Assembly (NCBI GenBank): GCA_014529385.2
Contig: CM043959.1
Location: 47,807,928 to 47,871,927, forward strand
Reading direction: 5' to 3'
Source: Adiantum capillus-veneris
Taxonomy: Eukaryota; Streptophyta; Polypodiopsida; Polypodiales; Pteridaceae
Length of the DNA: 64,000 bases
Every line of letters starts with the position of its first letter. Position 1 is the stretch's first letter. Positions 54,690-64,000 of this stretch are shown one piece after another. Position numbers and translations under genes: made by a program. The notes below the pieces were generated by a model, which did not search any database, was not told where the DNA came from, and saw only the letters and a program-made list of their open reading frames with translations.

Positions 54690-55490
54690 TTACTGCCTCT
54701 TCCTTGGATTGTGTTTGTTGTTGTGCATCCACACTTTGAACACATTTCGCTTCACACCAACATCACTGCAAAATGAATCCACAGCATCCTCATCATGCTT
54801 TGAGATCCTCCATCCAAGAGTTTCAGCAAAGTAGAACATCCTCTCCTTTTGCTCTGGAGTAAATTTTGTGCGAAATCTCTTCTTCTTAGATGAACTTGGA
54901 CCACGATGCTGAGGAGGCTCATCATCATCATCCTCCTCATCGTCCTCAAATTGGGTAAGAGGCAGAATCATATGTGCATGAGGAGAGATATCTGCAGAAG
55001 AAGGAGGTTGGTGGCCTTTAGATTCACGCACTCCTGGGCTTATTGGGCGCATTGCCGGGTTGTGTGTGTATGGAGTGGCAAAAGCAATTGCTTGTGACCT
55101 TGAAGCACCACAACTGCAAGCATCGCTAGTTAAAAATTCCCGCCTATGGAAGTTGCGATGGCAAAAACAAGCTGCACATTTGAGAGCTTCAAGGGTGCCC
55201 TCCTTGCCACCAGGTAAGAACTCTCCACACCCATCTACCGCATGGCCACCCATGCTAGCAGCATGGTTTTTCTGGCACTCATGATAACGCACTAGTGGTT
55301 TGCGGTGCTTCGATTCATAGGTTCCACTGTTTACAACTTGAAACCGGGTAGGTATATAGGCGGCTTCTGGACTTTCCTCCGCAGGCGATGAAACAGCTGA
55401 TCCGCCTCCCCCATTGGAGATCTGTACTGACCCATACTGACCATTTGAGAGACGTGAATAGCCATCCCGGTCCACGGAGGAAAAGGTCAT
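54690..55490 (-). CDS. Zinc-finger homeodomain (ZF-HD) transcription factor
   Basis: The 266-aa protein has the two diagnostic plant ZF-HD domains in order. Residues 66-116 form the ZF-HD dimerisation zinc finger (RYHECQKNHAASMGGHAVDG, CGEFLP, CAACFCHRNFHRRE). An acidic run (about 182-192) precedes a homeodomain at about 203-262 with FRTKFTPEQKERM, LGWRISKHDED and KVWMHNNKH. The Met instead of Phe in the WFxN position is normal for this family. It is a nuclear DNA-binding protein that dimerises through the finger. The start (55,490) is the first in-frame ATG after the last intron; upstream the frame meets a stop in exon 1. The whole CDS lies in one exon, as usual for the family. Homeodomain changes such as HNPRKRQ at the end are unlike typical angiosperm copies. 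It is intact, in contrast to all its neighbours. Confidence 0.93.
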   Translation of the reverse strand: MTFSSVDRDGYSRLSNGQYGSVQISNGGGGSAVSSPAEESPEAAYIPTRFQVVNSGTYESKHRKPLVRYHECQKNHAASMGGHAVDGCGEFLPGGKEGTLEALKCAACFCHRNFHRREFLTSDACSCGASRSQAIAFATPYTHNPAMRPISPGVRESKGHQPPSSADISPHAHMILPLTQFEDDEEDDDDEPPQHRGPSSSKKKRFRTKFTPEQKERMFYFAETLGWRISKHDEDAVDSFCSDVGVKRNVFKVWMHNNKHNPRKRQ

Positions 55491-56045
55491 ATTGCAGGGT
55501 AGATCATCATCCAGTTCGTCACCGTCCACATCATCATCCTCGACTGGACTTGGCAGTGCATATCTTCTATCCTGGAAGATACATATGCAGAAAAACATCA
55601 ATCACTCCAAAAGTGGTACAATGGCAATGCTGGCGCAAATCTGGGACACAAACCCGGACCTACAAACGAAGAAATTGATATCAGTTTGATATAGGTACCT
55701 GTGAATGGCCTCTCCATCCAGAATGATAAGCATCCCTCTCCTCCTTGACTCTCGCCAGATTGAGTTCTTGGCCCCTAACCTGACGAAGACCAGTAGTGGA
55801 CCTTGCAGGGCAGAAAAATGACAATTTCAGAGAAAGAAACAAGCACAAACGAACGACCAAAAAACTGAGCAAAGGCAAACAGAGAAGGCGAGAGAAAGCA
55901 CAAGAGCTTACCTTACGGTTTAACCAAAAGCTGCAGATCGAAGGAGCGGACAATGCAGCAATTAAGGAAGTCAAATTCACGCCTATGTTTAGGCAAGCCG
56001 TGGGTACTCTCGTCACGGCTCGTGGCTCGAGTGAGATTAGCAACT
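55491..56045 (-). promoter_or_regulatory. 5' leader of the ZF-HD gene with two introns and a uORF
   Basis: Good GT-AG sites suggest intron 1 at 55,802-55,911 (CGTAAG|GTAAGC ... CTGCAAG|GTCC) and intron 2 at 55,572-55,698 (CACAG|GTACCT ... CTTCCAG|GATAG), leaving a 103-bp middle exon. Exon 1 has no ATG. The middle exon opens a 39-codon uORF at 55,733 that crosses intron 2 and ends with TGA at 55,489-55,487, overlapping the main ATG as ATGA. Splicing is inferred from site strength, since no transcript is available. The transcription start is not determined. Confidence 0.6.
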
Positions 56046-56100
56046 CGTAAAAACGAAGAAGTGTGTTTCACACCAGAATCCGATAATGACCCGCCTCCTA

Positions 56101-56103
<3 letters not shown>

Positions 56104-56174
<71 letters not shown>
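56104..56174 (+). repeat. (GT)n(GA)n microsatellite upstream of the ZF-HD gene
   Basis: (GT)22 at 56,104-56,148 and (GA)13 at 56,149-56,174, close to the proposed exon 1. Another (GA)n lies at 56,605-56,645. Confidence 0.95.
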
Positions 56175-56179
<5 letters not shown>

Positions 56180-56180
56180 T

Positions 56181-56575
56181 CACCTTGGTCAGACTTTTTG
56201 AGAACTAGCTTGCGCGACCCGCCTCTCTCACTCTTACCAAGTTGAATGGTTTGGAATGGCAATCTTACACATTCCCTCAAGCTCACTCATGAGTACACAT
56301 AGAAACACTCACACTATATGTCTCTCATTCACCTTGGTCAGACTTTTTGAGAACTAGCTTGCGCGACCCGCCTCTCTCACTCTTACCAAGTTGAATGGTT
56401 TGGAATGGCAATCTTACACATTCCCTCAAGCTCACTCATGAGTACACATAGAAACACTCACACTATATGTCTCTCATTCAAAAGCAATAATAGAGATATG
56501 AGATATATATAGTGTGAGTGTTTCTATGTGTAGTCTTGAGTGAGCTTGAGAAATTGTATAAGATTGCCATTTGAA
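56181..56575. repeat. 149-bp exact tandem duplication plus inverted partial copy
   Basis: Units 56,181-56,329 and 56,330-56,478 appear identical (CACCTTGGTCAGACTTTTTG...). A third, diverged partial copy is inverted at 56,509-56,575, so ATAGAAACACTCACACTATA faces its complement across a spacer of about 30 bp. The block is bounded on both sides by GA microsatellites (to 56,174 and from 56,605). No coding role seen; it lies in the upstream region of the ZF-HD gene. Confidence 0.93.
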
Positions 56576-56602
56576 ACCGGCCCGTTTGTCCCACTCCACC
56601 TC

Positions 56603-56645
<43 letters not shown>

Positions 56646-56647
<2 letters not shown>

Positions 56648-58714
56648 CAGAGACAAAAAAATAAGAGTTTTTTTTTCAATTCTACACCACAAAAGAATTT
56701 AAAGTTACACTACTTTATCACCAAAAATGCTCTGGGATATACCTACGTAAGACTCATACTGTTGCTATTTCAATAGGAACAAGATATTGAGTTGTAACTT
56801 GGCAGAATTCTATTAAATCTATTTTTTGATCCCAACTCAAGTAAATCTTGTAGTGATGAATCAGCCCAAGCTCTTGTTTCAAAAACATGAGCCTAATGTT
56901 GGCAAAGAAATGTGGATCGGGTAACTAGATGTAAATCCTGCCCAATATAATGACATGTGTAGAGTAGCAATATCTATCAATTAGAATGTTGGAAGCTTGG
57001 CATGGAAACATCCAAGAACCCTCATCGTACTTAAATTATGGTATAACATCCGTTGCTCCTTGGAGAGCTTCCTTTTGATCATAGCAAAATTTCACAATTG
57101 TTGCCCTAACCCAATTATAGTTGTGTAAGGACACCTTTGTTGATGTGTATTCTTTGAATGCAACTTAGATATTGGGCTTGTGTGAGCAAACTTGGAGTGT
57201 AATTCAAAATTTTAAAGCTGAGGGCCAAGGAGCCCATGAAAGGCAGTTAGTGTGAGTTGCAAAAAAACATTCTATAATAGTGTCATTCCATAGAAGGGAG
57301 AGCGAGTAGCAAGGAACATTCTATGATAGTGTCATTCCACATAGAAGGGGAGAGCAAGGGGAGGAGGTATGTTTGCTTGGAAGCTATGGTGAACAATAGA
57401 AGATCAAATGTCTACAGCATTAAACCAAAGCGTGTGGTCTTGGTAGCAGTAGCTTATCGAGGAGGTTTTCTGCATCACCCAAAGATGAATAGAATAGGTG
57501 GTGGTGCATGGGGTCAATAATGGGGGTCTACATCCTAGTTGAGGTGAGAGGCCATGAGTTGGTCCATGTACTAGTCTCTATAGTGGGGGCACCTAAACTA
57601 TTGCTTATAACGTTGTTGGTGTTGCTACAATAGCTGGTCATGTTATTCATCATGTGGCTAGGTGTTGTTGTACTATTCTTGTGTAGTTGTCTATTGGCTA
57701 CACCAACCACATTACTTCTAGTAGATGGATTGTAATGGACATCCACTATCAACTTCAAGCCCTTTGGTAACAATAGCTTCATGAAGGCACAGATCATGGA
57801 AAATGTGCCTACGTCGTGTCACATTATGTTGCCCACCTCACTCGCATACTTGACATCCCGAGACTTGAAGCAGCAAGTTTGTCATGATGATGTTGCTTTC
57901 ATGTGTCCCCATGGTTGCTAGCATCAAACATCGTTTTCAACTTCTCACCCTCATGTCCTAACATGTGCATAGATTTGTGAGGACATATGAAAAATGTTGG
58001 CTTTATGTAGACTCCTCCCCTCCAAACGGTGTCACTATCCTCTCATCCTGCAAGATGCTTGCGCATTCTCGAGTCCCACCATGCCCAACTTTGCCATGCT
58101 AGAACTTTGCTAGTATTGCATTTTACCCACATCTTCACCCTCAACCCAGTCCTCAATTGGCAGGTGTACAATTCTCGTTTTTTTAGGAGGAAAAGTTACC
58201 TGCAGGCATGTAGTATACATTCAAAGAACTCTCATCGCCTTGAATGTAGCACCACCAACATTGGCCCATGCACGCCACACCAAATCGAAAGGAAATGCAT
58301 CAGCCTCGACCAACCCAACCCGCATACACACATAGCCCAACTAACAAAATTCACATGAAAGCTCCAAGACCCAAGACCCATGACCCACACATATACTCCC
58401 CTAGATCATGCATATGTATCCTCTCTCTACTCAAGGCCCTTTCCAAGGTAGCCATAGCTATCTTTGGCTTAACTATCTGCAGTTTGCAAATCTATCATGT
58501 TGTGACCCTCCTAGTCATTTTCACTTACTGCTCCTTTTACATGCCATCCATTGGCATTGCATGTGTAGGTATATGCATGTGGCTGTTGCTACATGTGTAG
58601 ATATATGTGTGTGTTCAATGCTACATGTGCATGGGCTTTCAATGCCCAGAACGTTAGGGCAAGGTTATTGAAGAGATTTTTGAGCAACAATTTCCTACTG
58701 GGCGGCGGCAAAAA
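56646..58714. other. Intergenic DNA, no supported gene
   Basis: AT-rich sequence with only short frames and no domain. The minus-strand frame 57,528-57,797 and the plus-strand frames 58,029-58,671 have no recognisable motif. I find no TIR, LTR or RNA signature here. Confidence 0.45.
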
Positions 58715-59062
58715 ATGGCCGCTGGTACCATTTCTTCTGGCATAATTCCAAGTTGTGCCGCCGATTTGGTTGAGATCAATTTGGTTAAGAGAAATGCAAA
58801 GAAAGATGTGATAGTTTTGTGCAAAATTGAATCATCTGCCAGCACCTCCACCATGGAAGATCATCAACAATTAGAAGTTAACAGACTGAGCATGTGCCCC
58901 CTTTTTCCCTTCTTCCTTCCTTCTGTTTCACGCAATGATGATGATGTCGTGGCCCTTGAGGTAGAAGGTTCAGAAGGAATCATTGCTTTTGTGGAAGAAC
59001 TGCATGAGGGACCCGAGGGGGAGTACAAAACCATGCTATGGTGGGTTTTGTTGCCCAACTGA
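58715..59062 (+). other. Unidentified short ORF (115 codons)
   Basis: ATG 58,715 opens MAAGTISSGIIPSCAADLVE and continues with an acidic C-terminal half (ALEVEGSEGIIAFVEELHEG). The same frame is open upstream to about 58,660. The composition is protein-like but no family is recognised. It lies just upstream of the gag-like unit and might be a part of it or a host gene fragment. Confidence 0.25.
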
Positions 59063-59299
59063 TGGTCGAAGACCTAGACAAAGGCTGTTGTGGGGCAGAG
59101 GGGGAGGCAGGGGCTGTTCGGAGGGGGGAGGGCTAATGAGGAGAGAGGTTTCTTAGTCCACCCACTTGTGCTGCTTTGGCGGGCACGGTGACTGAGGCTT
59201 GCGACCTATCGCTCCAACCTTCCGACTTCTCTGCAATTGCAGGCCTTCCTTTCTCCCTACTCTATCTCCACCCCATCCTTTCTTGCAGCTCCCACTGCC

Positions 59300-60640
59300 A
59301 TGGCTCACTCCATGAAACCTTGCCCGCTTCGTGTCAGCAAAGGCTTCGAGAATCCAGCTACATTGGATGATTTTGTTGCCACTACCACCCGAATAGAAAA
59401 TGCCAGGGTACAATTTGGCTGCTCATCACCAAGGAACTCTTTACCCACTGTTCTTATGAACGACCCTATTGTTGACACTCTATTGTCTCTCAAAAGAGAG
59501 ATAGAAACCCTAAAATTGCAGAGGGCACTACAAAAGGAAAAGATGCCCATAGCAACACAATTGGATCAACTCAGCAGACATATATGCTGGCACAATTCAA
59601 AAGAGAACTAGAAGAAATGAAAGCTCAGCAGAGGCTAGGGCCCAAGTATGGTGCAGAAATTGCAATAACCGCGGCCACCTTAGGAATGCCCCCTCTGATG
59701 GTCCACTGTAAGTTTTGTGATAAAGGGGGTCATGAGGCCAAGATTGTTTACCATATGAAGGGTGTCCATCATTTGCACCAAAATTTGGTCGGCCATGCAC
59801 ATGAGCGCCGCACCCATGGGAACCTCAACCAGTTCACCATGGGCTACCCACTTAGGTCCTAGTACATATCCTCTGTTGTTACCATCCCCCATACGGTGGC
59901 CCTTTGATACATATCTTCTATACCACCCCTAGCCCAGAACAAGTTTCTATACCACTTGCTCTAGGCTTTCCACGTCCCAAAAACCCTTGGCTAGTCAACC
60001 GACCAATGATGTTCTATAGGTGTGCTATATGGTCCCTTCCAAACTCGTTGCCCATCGATTAGAAGGCGCTCCACCGTGCAGGCATTGTCTAGAGGCCAAG
60101 AACATTACAGTAGAGGTTGCCCAAAGCAACACCCAACTTCTTCTCTCAACGTGATCTTAATAAGCTCTCTGTTGTTACTTCATAAGAGCCCACTATATCC
60201 ACTTTTCCCTCACCATCCACTCATGTCCTTACTCCTCACCCTTCACCTGCCACCTTGGTCCAAGAGATTTCATGCACTAATGGAGTGTTCAGAGAAGCTC
60301 AAAGAATAGCCCAAGGAATACCTTTGCCTATAGAGAAGCATCTGCCTACAAGATCTCCAAAGGAGTCAACTAGTCGCTTGCGAACGATATTGGAAGAAGA
60401 AACAACACTAGAGCCACTGAAAACATAGTTATGCCTTTGGCATTGGAGCAAGCATACGTAGAAGTCCTACGAGACATGAAAGCCCAAGCTTCAAGGAAGG
60501 TTGCACAGGTTAACAATGTTGCCAGCTAAGAAGATTTTGAAGGCCACTTATAAAAGCATCTCACTGTACAAACTTCTCCAAATAGATCCTACATTTAGGG
60601 ATGACCTCCTCAGGGTAGTCCAATTTCTCTACCCCTCGAG
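59300..60640 (+). pseudogene. Gag-like protein with several zinc knuckles, copy 2
   Basis: ATG 59,300 (MAHSMKPCPLRVSKGF) leads to a coiled-coil-like stretch (LLSLKREIETLKLQRAL, then QFKRELEEMKAQQRL after a frameshift near 59,590). At least three knuckle-like clusters follow: CRNCNNRGH (59,652, last Cys lost), CKFCDKGGH (59,707, last Cys shifted out of frame) and CRHC...EHYSRGC (about 60,075-60,120). A C-terminal part reads LALEQAYVEVLRDMKAQ and ISLYKLLQIDPTFRDDLL, reminiscent of retroelement gag/pre-protease regions. It is broken by many frameshifts. It converges on copia 3, as copy 1 converges on copia 2. Confidence 0.5.
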
Positions 60641-60683
60641 CACAATTAGTGGCGGGCACTTGCCCACACTTACCTCTGAAGAC

Positions 60684-62640
60684 TGTAGACATCCTCTTCA
60701 AGATCCCCATGAAGAAACATTGTCTTCACATCTATTTGGACCGGTTCCATGGCCTCGATGGCTACTAGACCAAGCACAAGACGTAATGTAGTCATCTTGA
60801 CCATGAGAAAATATTTCATCAAAATCTACACCTTTTGTTTTCTTGAACCCTTTAGCAAACAATCTAGCCTTATACTTAGGCTTAGAATCATTTGTGGTAT
60901 ACTTCTTCTTGTACACTCATTTGCATGGCAATGCTTGTTTACTCGCAAGTAACTCTGTCAACTCCCAAGTGTCATTAGCTAAGATTGAGTTATACTTAGA
61001 TTGCATAGCCTCTTCCCACTTCATGCTATCGTTCATTTGAATCGCCTCTTTGTAGAAAGTGGACTCACCACAGTCAATGACTAGCAAATAGTCCAATCCT
61101 TGCTCAAAACGCTCAGGTGCATGAGATGTACAAGTAGATCTCCAAGGTGCCCGATTGTTGGATTCTACTCTCTTTGGAGCAACATGTGTGTGTGTGTGTG
61201 TACTAATGGAAGGTGCATCACTAACACGTCCAACATTTTGTGTAACTGTTGGTGAGGCAACATCCTCAAACCGTACTCTGCGATAATGTATTTCATTGGC
61301 TTTCTATGTATCTTAGACTCATTGAATATCACCTGTGAGCTGCATATAACCTTCTTAGATTTTGGGTGCCTAAGACGATATCCCATCTCTCCGTCCACAC
61401 CAATGAAGATGCATTTGTGTGATTTGGGGTCCAACTGTTGTCTAAGCACTTTTGGCACATGTGAGAATGCCTCACACCCAAACACACGTAATCTGTCATA
61501 ATTGGGATGTTTGCCCATCCACATCTCCTGCGGAACCTTGTACTTTAGTGGTGTACAAGGAAACCGGTTGATCACATAAGCAACCATCATAACAACTTCT
61601 CCCCAAAATTCTTGAGGTAAGTTGGCCGTAGAAAACATAGAAGTGACCCATTCCTAAATAGTTTTATTCATCCTCTCAACCACACCATTGTCTGGTGTGT
61701 AAGGCATGGTAAACTATGTTCTAATGCCTTTTCCTTCAAAAGTCCTTGAATTCAGAGGAGATGTACTCGCCTCCATTGTCACTTCGCAAAGCTTTAAGCT
61801 TTCTACCCGATTGGTTCTCAACCAAGGCTAAGAATTTTTGAAAGACACTAAAGACCTTGCTATTCTGCTTTAAGAGATAAACCCACACCTTTCTAGTAGA
61901 GTCATCTATGAATGTCAGAAAGTATACTGCTCCTTCTAAAGACTTGATTGGCATAGGTCCGTACAAGTCGCTATCACAACAAAATCTAGAGGACTGCCAA
62001 CATCAACCTAGTCTATTTTCCATAGATGCAATGGTCACATAAGGAGAAGTTAGAGTAATCTAACACAGGGATATAACCAGAATGCTACAATACTTTCATT
62101 CCCTTCTTACTCATATGGCCTAGCCGGCTATGCCACAACTCTGTAGATGACAGCTTGGCTACATAAATAAAATTCTCTTTCACGGAAGAAACATAAAGTG
62201 AGTACAAGGAGCCAAATCTCTGGCCTTTAATCATGACCAAATTTCCCTTCTTGATAATCCATGATCCATGCGCAAATATGGTAGTGTAACCTAAATCATC
62301 CAGCTATCTTTGTCAATTTGGGTACATGTCTGACATTGTGTAGCATAAACTTAGTGCCATTACGCATAGAAAACTTGATGTTGCCCACACCACATATATC
62401 AAGCTCATAAGAGCTGTCTAGCTTCACTATGCCAGACGTGACAATATATGTAGAAAACCACTCCTTGTGAAGAGTCATGTGAAAGATAGCACCTGAGTCC
62501 ACAATCCAATTCTGCACATAACACTCGTCAAGAGCTAACAACGCATCAGGACTCAAATCCAATGTGAAAATCAACACATCATTTGGCACGTCAAAAATTA
62601 TCTCAATGGGCTGGAGACTCAACCACATTAATCTCTTCAC
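60684..62640 (-). pseudogene. Copia 3 protease, integrase, partial RT
   Basis: The protease keeps DSG (WIVDSGAIFH, about 62,500). The same 17-bp deletion as in copia 2 destroys the frame at LTKIAG near 62,300. Integrase shows DDSTRKVWVY, SDNGGEYISSEF (61,966-61,736), then TANLPQEFWGEVV and DPKSHKCIFIG (61,638-61,165), with the Glu region frameshifted between them. RT is limited to VYKKKYTTND and KGVDFDEIFS, then a shifted frame to 60,684. A short (CA)n lies near 61,190. Confidence 0.83.
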
Positions 62641-63449
62641 TTTTCACGTTGTTTTAGGTTTGTCAGAATTCAATTTCTCTTTGCCCTTGTCATGTTGCAA
62701 TGTGCAACAATATTTCTTCAAGTGTCCCTTTTTATGGTAGTAGTAGCACTCAACATTTCTCATGTCTTTGCCACAACTCCTGCTACAACCTTGTTTGCGA
62801 TCATGAGAACAACCGCGGCTATGACCACGATGCCTTTGTTTGACAAGATTGCCCACTAGCCACATACGCATCACCATACCCACTTGCATCAAGAGATTGA
62901 CGTCAAATCTCCTCAGTGAGAAACACACTGGCAACATCGCTGAAAACTAGCTTTCCATTAGGTGCAAAATTGCTTATGGCTGTGTTAAAGGTATCCCATG
63001 ACAATGGTAGTGAACATAGCAAGAAAATGGCCTTCATTTTATCACCAAAATTGAGACCTTTTGAAGTAATCTGTGAAAATATGCTGTTGAACTCGTTCAA
63101 GCGAGAACTAAAATTAGTGCCTTCTTTCATATTCATGTGCATAAGCTTCTTCATCAAGAAACCTTGTTTGAGGCATTGTTGCCATCCCATAAATCTTTGG
63201 CATTGGTCTTATCCATTATGGTAAAGAAAATGGATTCACCAAGGTGCGACAAATGGTCGCAATGGCACGCTCATTCAGGTATTCCCACTATTCATCAATG
63301 TATGCATTCTCTCTTCTTTCATGCAAGGGTGATATCAAACCTTTGCTGATCAAAACATATTGCATACACTACTACCAAATAGCAAAGTTTGTGCCATCAA
63401 ACTTTTTGATGTAGTACTCTTCTCTTTTGGAAGCACTACTCGTAGCCAT
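62641..63449 (-). pseudogene. gag: Copia 3 gag
   Basis: The ATG at 63,449 opens MATSSASKREEYYIKKFDG and soon meets two stops. The capsid region (FLMKKLMHMNMKEG, LNEFNSIFSQITSKGL) is readable at 63,190-62,903. The knuckle CYYYHKKGHLKKYC (about 62,750-62,710) has lost its second Cys to Tyr. Confidence 0.82.
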
Positions 63450-64000
63450 GACTTAAGAGAATGTGGCCAAAAACTTATGGCAAATTTTTTGGGATAATTT
63501 TGGCAGAGTTTTCCCTATAATAGGAGGAAAAATTCAAACCAAATATAGTAAAATCACTCTCTAAGAACAGCCAAGTGTGCCAAGAACACATAAAATGTAC
63601 TCCGATAGAGTCTCCTTTGTAATCGGAGAAAACTCTTGAACCCGACAAGACAAGAGTAAGCGCATAAACTACCCAAAACAACCACTAGGCATAAATTGCT
63701 CAAAACCACTACCTGTGATCGCCAACTCAGCATCAAAAGCAAAAGAAATCGTCCAAATACATATCCTATGGCGAGGGTACCGTAAGAAGGAAACTCTAGC
63801 TACCTGTATCACTGAAGGTATCTCAACATTCAAGAATACCCCAGCTCAAAGAAAACCTCATGCAACGACCCTCCAAAGGCTAAGCAAACTCAAAAAACCA
63901 ACTAGCCACAGTCTCAAAAAGGGCTCTTTTCATATGAGTCTCAGAAATGATCGAGAAAGCTATCAAAATGTCAAGCCAAAGCGGCCCCATAAAAGACGTA
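63450..64000 (-). other. Copia 3 leader, cut by window edge
   Basis: Matches the leaders of copia 1 and 2 in reverse complement (for example CTCGCCATAGGATATGTAT near 63,760). Its 5' end lies beyond the window. Confidence 0.75.

Larger units (their letters stand above)
60684..64000 (-). mobile_element. Ty1/copia element copy 3, truncated in RT and by window edge
   Basis: Minus-strand copy of the copia family, closest to copia 2 and sharing its coding deletion. Leader at 64,000-63,450, gag 63,449-62,641, protease 62,640-62,296, integrase 61,990-61,165, start of RT 61,030-60,684. RT breaks at GGATGTCTAC (60,684-60,693); about 45 bp of filler separates it from the gag-like unit. LTRs are not seen. 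Confidence 0.87.

Noticed and set aside
55491-56043. N-terminal extension of the ZF-HD protein through the upstream open frame
   Set aside because: The frame has no in-frame ATG before 55,490 in the spliced leader and meets a TAA in exon 1; the ATG at 55,601 lies within the predicted intron.

Overview
The window is nuclear DNA of a land plant with a large, transposon-dominated genome. It holds one credible host gene, a zinc-finger homeodomain (ZF-HD) transcription factor on the minus strand at 54,690-55,490 with two probable introns in its 5' leader. Nearly everything else is retroelement sequence: Ty1/copia of the TNT1/Tork type, several chromodomain-bearing Ty3/gypsy elements (chromoviruses), LINE pieces, short SINE-like elements, one MITE-like inverted-repeat element, and a reverse transcriptase at the left edge that belongs to none of the common plant LTR groups. 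That mixture fits a fern, lycophyte or gymnosperm better than a compact angiosperm genome, but the species cannot be told from the sequence.

Layout. 1-2.66 kb: degenerate minus-strand element with an atypical reverse transcriptase, cut by the window edge. 2.9-8.3 kb: copia copy 1 (plus). 8.3-10.2 kb: old unassigned repeats and microsatellites. 10.25-13.86 kb: copia copy 2 (plus), fused to a minus-strand gag-like zinc-knuckle fragment (13.86-14.31 kb). 14.87-15.33 kb: MITE-like element. 16.18-16.29 kb: tRNA-derived SINE with clear target-site duplication (TSD). 16.6-18.6 kb: 5' half of a LINE. 18.6-25.0 kb: minus-strand gypsy remnant (gypsy A) with a solo LTR in its gag. 25.1-52.1 kb: one outer gypsy element (family G2), rearranged inside and carrying two later full-length gypsy insertions, B (28.7-36.0 kb) and C (39.2-47.6 kb). 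52.1-53.0 kb: duplicated target flank and a LINE 3' end. 54.7-56 kb: ZF-HD gene. 59.3-60.6 kb: second copy of the gag-like unit. 60.7-64 kb: copia copy 3 (minus), running off the right edge.

The insertion history can be read from the TSDs. The outer G2 element (TSD TTTTT) is oldest by LTR divergence, gypsy B (TSD TGTCC) is intermediate, and gypsy C (TSD GGAGA; LTRs differ by only about seven substitutions and one 15-bp indel, counted by eye) is youngest. Copia 2 plus gag-like unit and copia 3 plus gag-like unit form an inverted pair at opposite ends of the window and share a coding deletion, so they derive from one already defective chimeric unit. No element in the window is fully open: gypsy C comes closest, with two frameshifts separating otherwise intact gag, protease, RT, RNase H, integrase and chromodomain.

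The most informative places for a second look are the atypical RT at 1-2,657, the spliced upstream ORF that ends on an ATGA overlap with the ZF-HD start codon, the gag-like unit with several zinc knuckles, the hairpin-bearing repeat arrays inside the gypsy LTRs, and the preserved empty-site paralogue beside the 27-kb nested insertion. I found no host gene cluster and no clearly new defence or metabolic system.
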